64,000 bases of DNA, from assembly GCA_938024995.1 (NCBI GenBank), contig CALJDU010000034.1, forward strand, positions 82,046-146,045. Direction: 5' to 3'. Shown one piece after another: positions 62,127-64,000 of this stretch. This stretch comes from an uncultured bacterium. GTDB lineage: Bacteria > Myxococcota_A > Polyangia > Polyangiales > Houyiibacteriaceae. Position numbers and translations under genes: made by a program. Below the pieces are notes generated by a model. The model ran no database searches and was not told where the DNA came from. It saw nothing but the letters and a program-made list of their open reading frames with translations. The stretch's first letter is position 1. Each line of letters begins with the position of its first letter.

Positions 62127-62142
62127 TGCAATCGCGGTGCCG
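62127..62142 (-). promoter_or_regulatory. Sigma54 (-24/-12) promoter of the histidine kinase/regulator operon
   Basis: On the minus strand CGGCACCGCGATTGCA fits the sigma54 consensus TGGCACG-N4-TTGCA with correct GG-to-GC spacing and two mismatches (first T and the G after CAC). The predicted start at about 62116 lies some 21 bases before the ATG at 62095, leaving room for the GGAAAG ribosome-binding site. The promoted operon encodes an NtrC-type activator, consistent with positive autoregulation. Confidence 0.6.
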
Positions 62143-62195
62143 ATGCGAAGCGACCTATAAGTTGGCGCCGTCAGGATGATGGCTGGCTGCAGGCG

Positions 62196-62211
62196 CCGCA
62201 GTGTACTGCGG
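62196..62211. terminator. Hairpin after the EP-repeat lipoprotein gene
   Basis: CCGCAG (62196-62201) and CTGCGG (62206-62211) form a perfect 6-bp stem with a TGTA loop. It lies 26-42 bases past the stop codon of the minus-strand lipoprotein gene. No T-run follows, so it is a weak terminator candidate. Confidence 0.35.
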
Positions 62212-62237
62212 AAACCGCACGCTGCTTCCGTTGGACC

Positions 62238-63272
<1,035 letters not shown>

Positions 63273-63375
63273 GCCCGCCAATAGAGCGAAGCGCGTGCCA
63301 ACCAAGGAAGGCCTGTTTTTAGAGCGTTTCGGAGCGCGATGACACACGCGCGGTCCACCTGGAACCGCGGGCGTT

Positions 63376-64000
63376 CTACTCGACGGTCCAGTGAACGACG
63401 ACCGGATCGTCCTCCAGCGCGACGACGACGTTTCCGCTGCCGATCGTGAAGCTCGAGGAGCTGGTCTCGGCACGGTACGTCGAAGGTACGCCAACCGCGA
63501 CGGGGTCCCCGGCGTCCACCACGCGAACGGTCTCCAGCGTGATGTCGCTTCGGGCGCTGACGTCGAGCGCCTGCACGACGTTGTAGGTCCCGAGGTTGCT
63601 TCCGCCGGCGTCGAGCACGACCACGACCCCGCCGCGCTCGAGGAACTCGGTGATGGCCGCGCTGAAGAGCGTTCCCAAACGCGCGAGCTCTGCGTCGTCG
63701 GCGTCCGCTTGTGCGGAGACGATGAGCAGGTTTCGCCCGACCAGTGAACCGGTCACGAGCTGCGCGGGAACGGAGCGGTCTCGGTACGTAAACCCGGAGC
63801 TCGCGGCGACGTCGGTGATCGCCGCGTCTACGCCGCGGAGCGAAGAGGGACGCGCGTCTCCTTCGAAGACCAGGCCCCGAACGTCATCGCCGGCCAGTCC
63901 GGCGGCGTTTCCGACGATGCGGTCCATGCCGACGCGGCTCTCCCGAAAGTCGTGACCGATGAGCACCAGTTCGCCGGGGCCGGTCTCGCAGGTTCCGTCG
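63376..64000 (-). CDS. Surface or secreted protein, C-terminal part (5' end outside window)
   Basis: At least 208 residues, open to the right edge of the window. The visible start [20 protein letters not shown] suggests that a Cys-rich C-x-DGTCE-type spacer precedes a domain of about 190 residues. That domain has alternating strands and helices: [55 protein letters not shown], and resembles a flavodoxin/glutamine-amidotransferase-like or ThuA-like fold used by some surface proteins, an inference from strand pattern only. A GTG at 63966 could be read as a start but the codons upstream continue the same protein. Confidence 0.6.
   Translation of the reverse strand, partial: DGTCETGPGELVLIGHDFRESRVGMDRIVGNAAGLAGDDVRGLVFEGDARPSSLRGVDAAITDVAASSGFTYRDRSVPAQLVTGSLVGRNLLIVSAQADADDAELARLGTLFSAAITEFLERGGVVVVLDAGGSNLGTYNVVQALDVSARSDITLETVRVVDAGDPVAVGVPSTYRAETSSSSFTIGSGNVVVALEDDPVVVHWTVE

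Overview
The window looks like a 64-kb chromosomal segment of a myxobacterium, most likely a Sandaracinus-like member of the Polyangiales. This is inferred from very high GC coding sequence, many GTG/TTG starts and 1-4 nt gene overlaps, the cysteine-rich 'CGDG..D.GEECDDGN...DGC' disulfide repeats typical of Myxococcota surface proteins, numerous lipoproteins, and three sigma54 activators (one with FHA domains). No prophage, plasmid backbone or CRISPR array was seen.

Layout. 1-7852: the end of a TerC-family membrane protein, then a minus-strand operon of one DUF2339 and two DUF3999 envelope proteins. 8072-11563: an FHA-sigma54 activator, a REP-associated-type (Y1/HUH) transposase and a three-copy tandem repeat. 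11564-17470: a propeller lipoprotein, an enoyl-CoA hydratase/TetR/metal-hydrolase group facing a second TetR gene, and a MepA-like murein endopeptidase ending in a long inverted repeat. 17549-22562: a cysteine-rich lipoprotein, two overlapping acyl-CoA dehydrogenase genes, a small lipoprotein and a TlpA-like protein.

22619-37775 is the most interesting region. It holds a periplasmic vWA/transmembrane protein, an FtsZ/tubulin-superfamily protein with an intact GGTGSG motif, a membrane protein that looks like a second tubulin-like subunit without that motif, a 1315-aa membrane protein whose cytoplasmic part follows the plan of YprA/MrfA/Hrq1 helicases with damaged ATPase motifs, a second vWA lipoprotein and a small membrane protein. 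I infer a membrane-associated assembly related to the FtsZl-2/Tubulin_2 systems.

37783-45327: a HupE/peptidyl-prolyl isomerase/enoyl-CoA hydratase operon, two tandem paralogous lipoproteins each ending in three SRCR domains (a fold best known from animals), and tRNA-Lys and tRNA-Glu with a strong terminator. 45463-52481: a propeller protein, an RhlE-type DEAD-box helicase with a Gly/Arg/Ser tail, an OxyR-type regulator, small envelope proteins, and a sigma54 activator followed by an RRM protein with a near-perfect sigma54 promoter. 52655-59109: a RimK-type ATP-grasp ligase, a second ATP-grasp-like protein and an AstE/AspA-type metallohydrolase with overlapping ends, then ABC-F, DUF1697 and another ATP-grasp protein. 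59269-64000: a small secreted protein, an NtrC-type two-component system with a good sigma54 promoter, and two surface proteins, the last cut by the window edge.

Assignments rest on recognising motifs and architectures by eye. No database search was possible.
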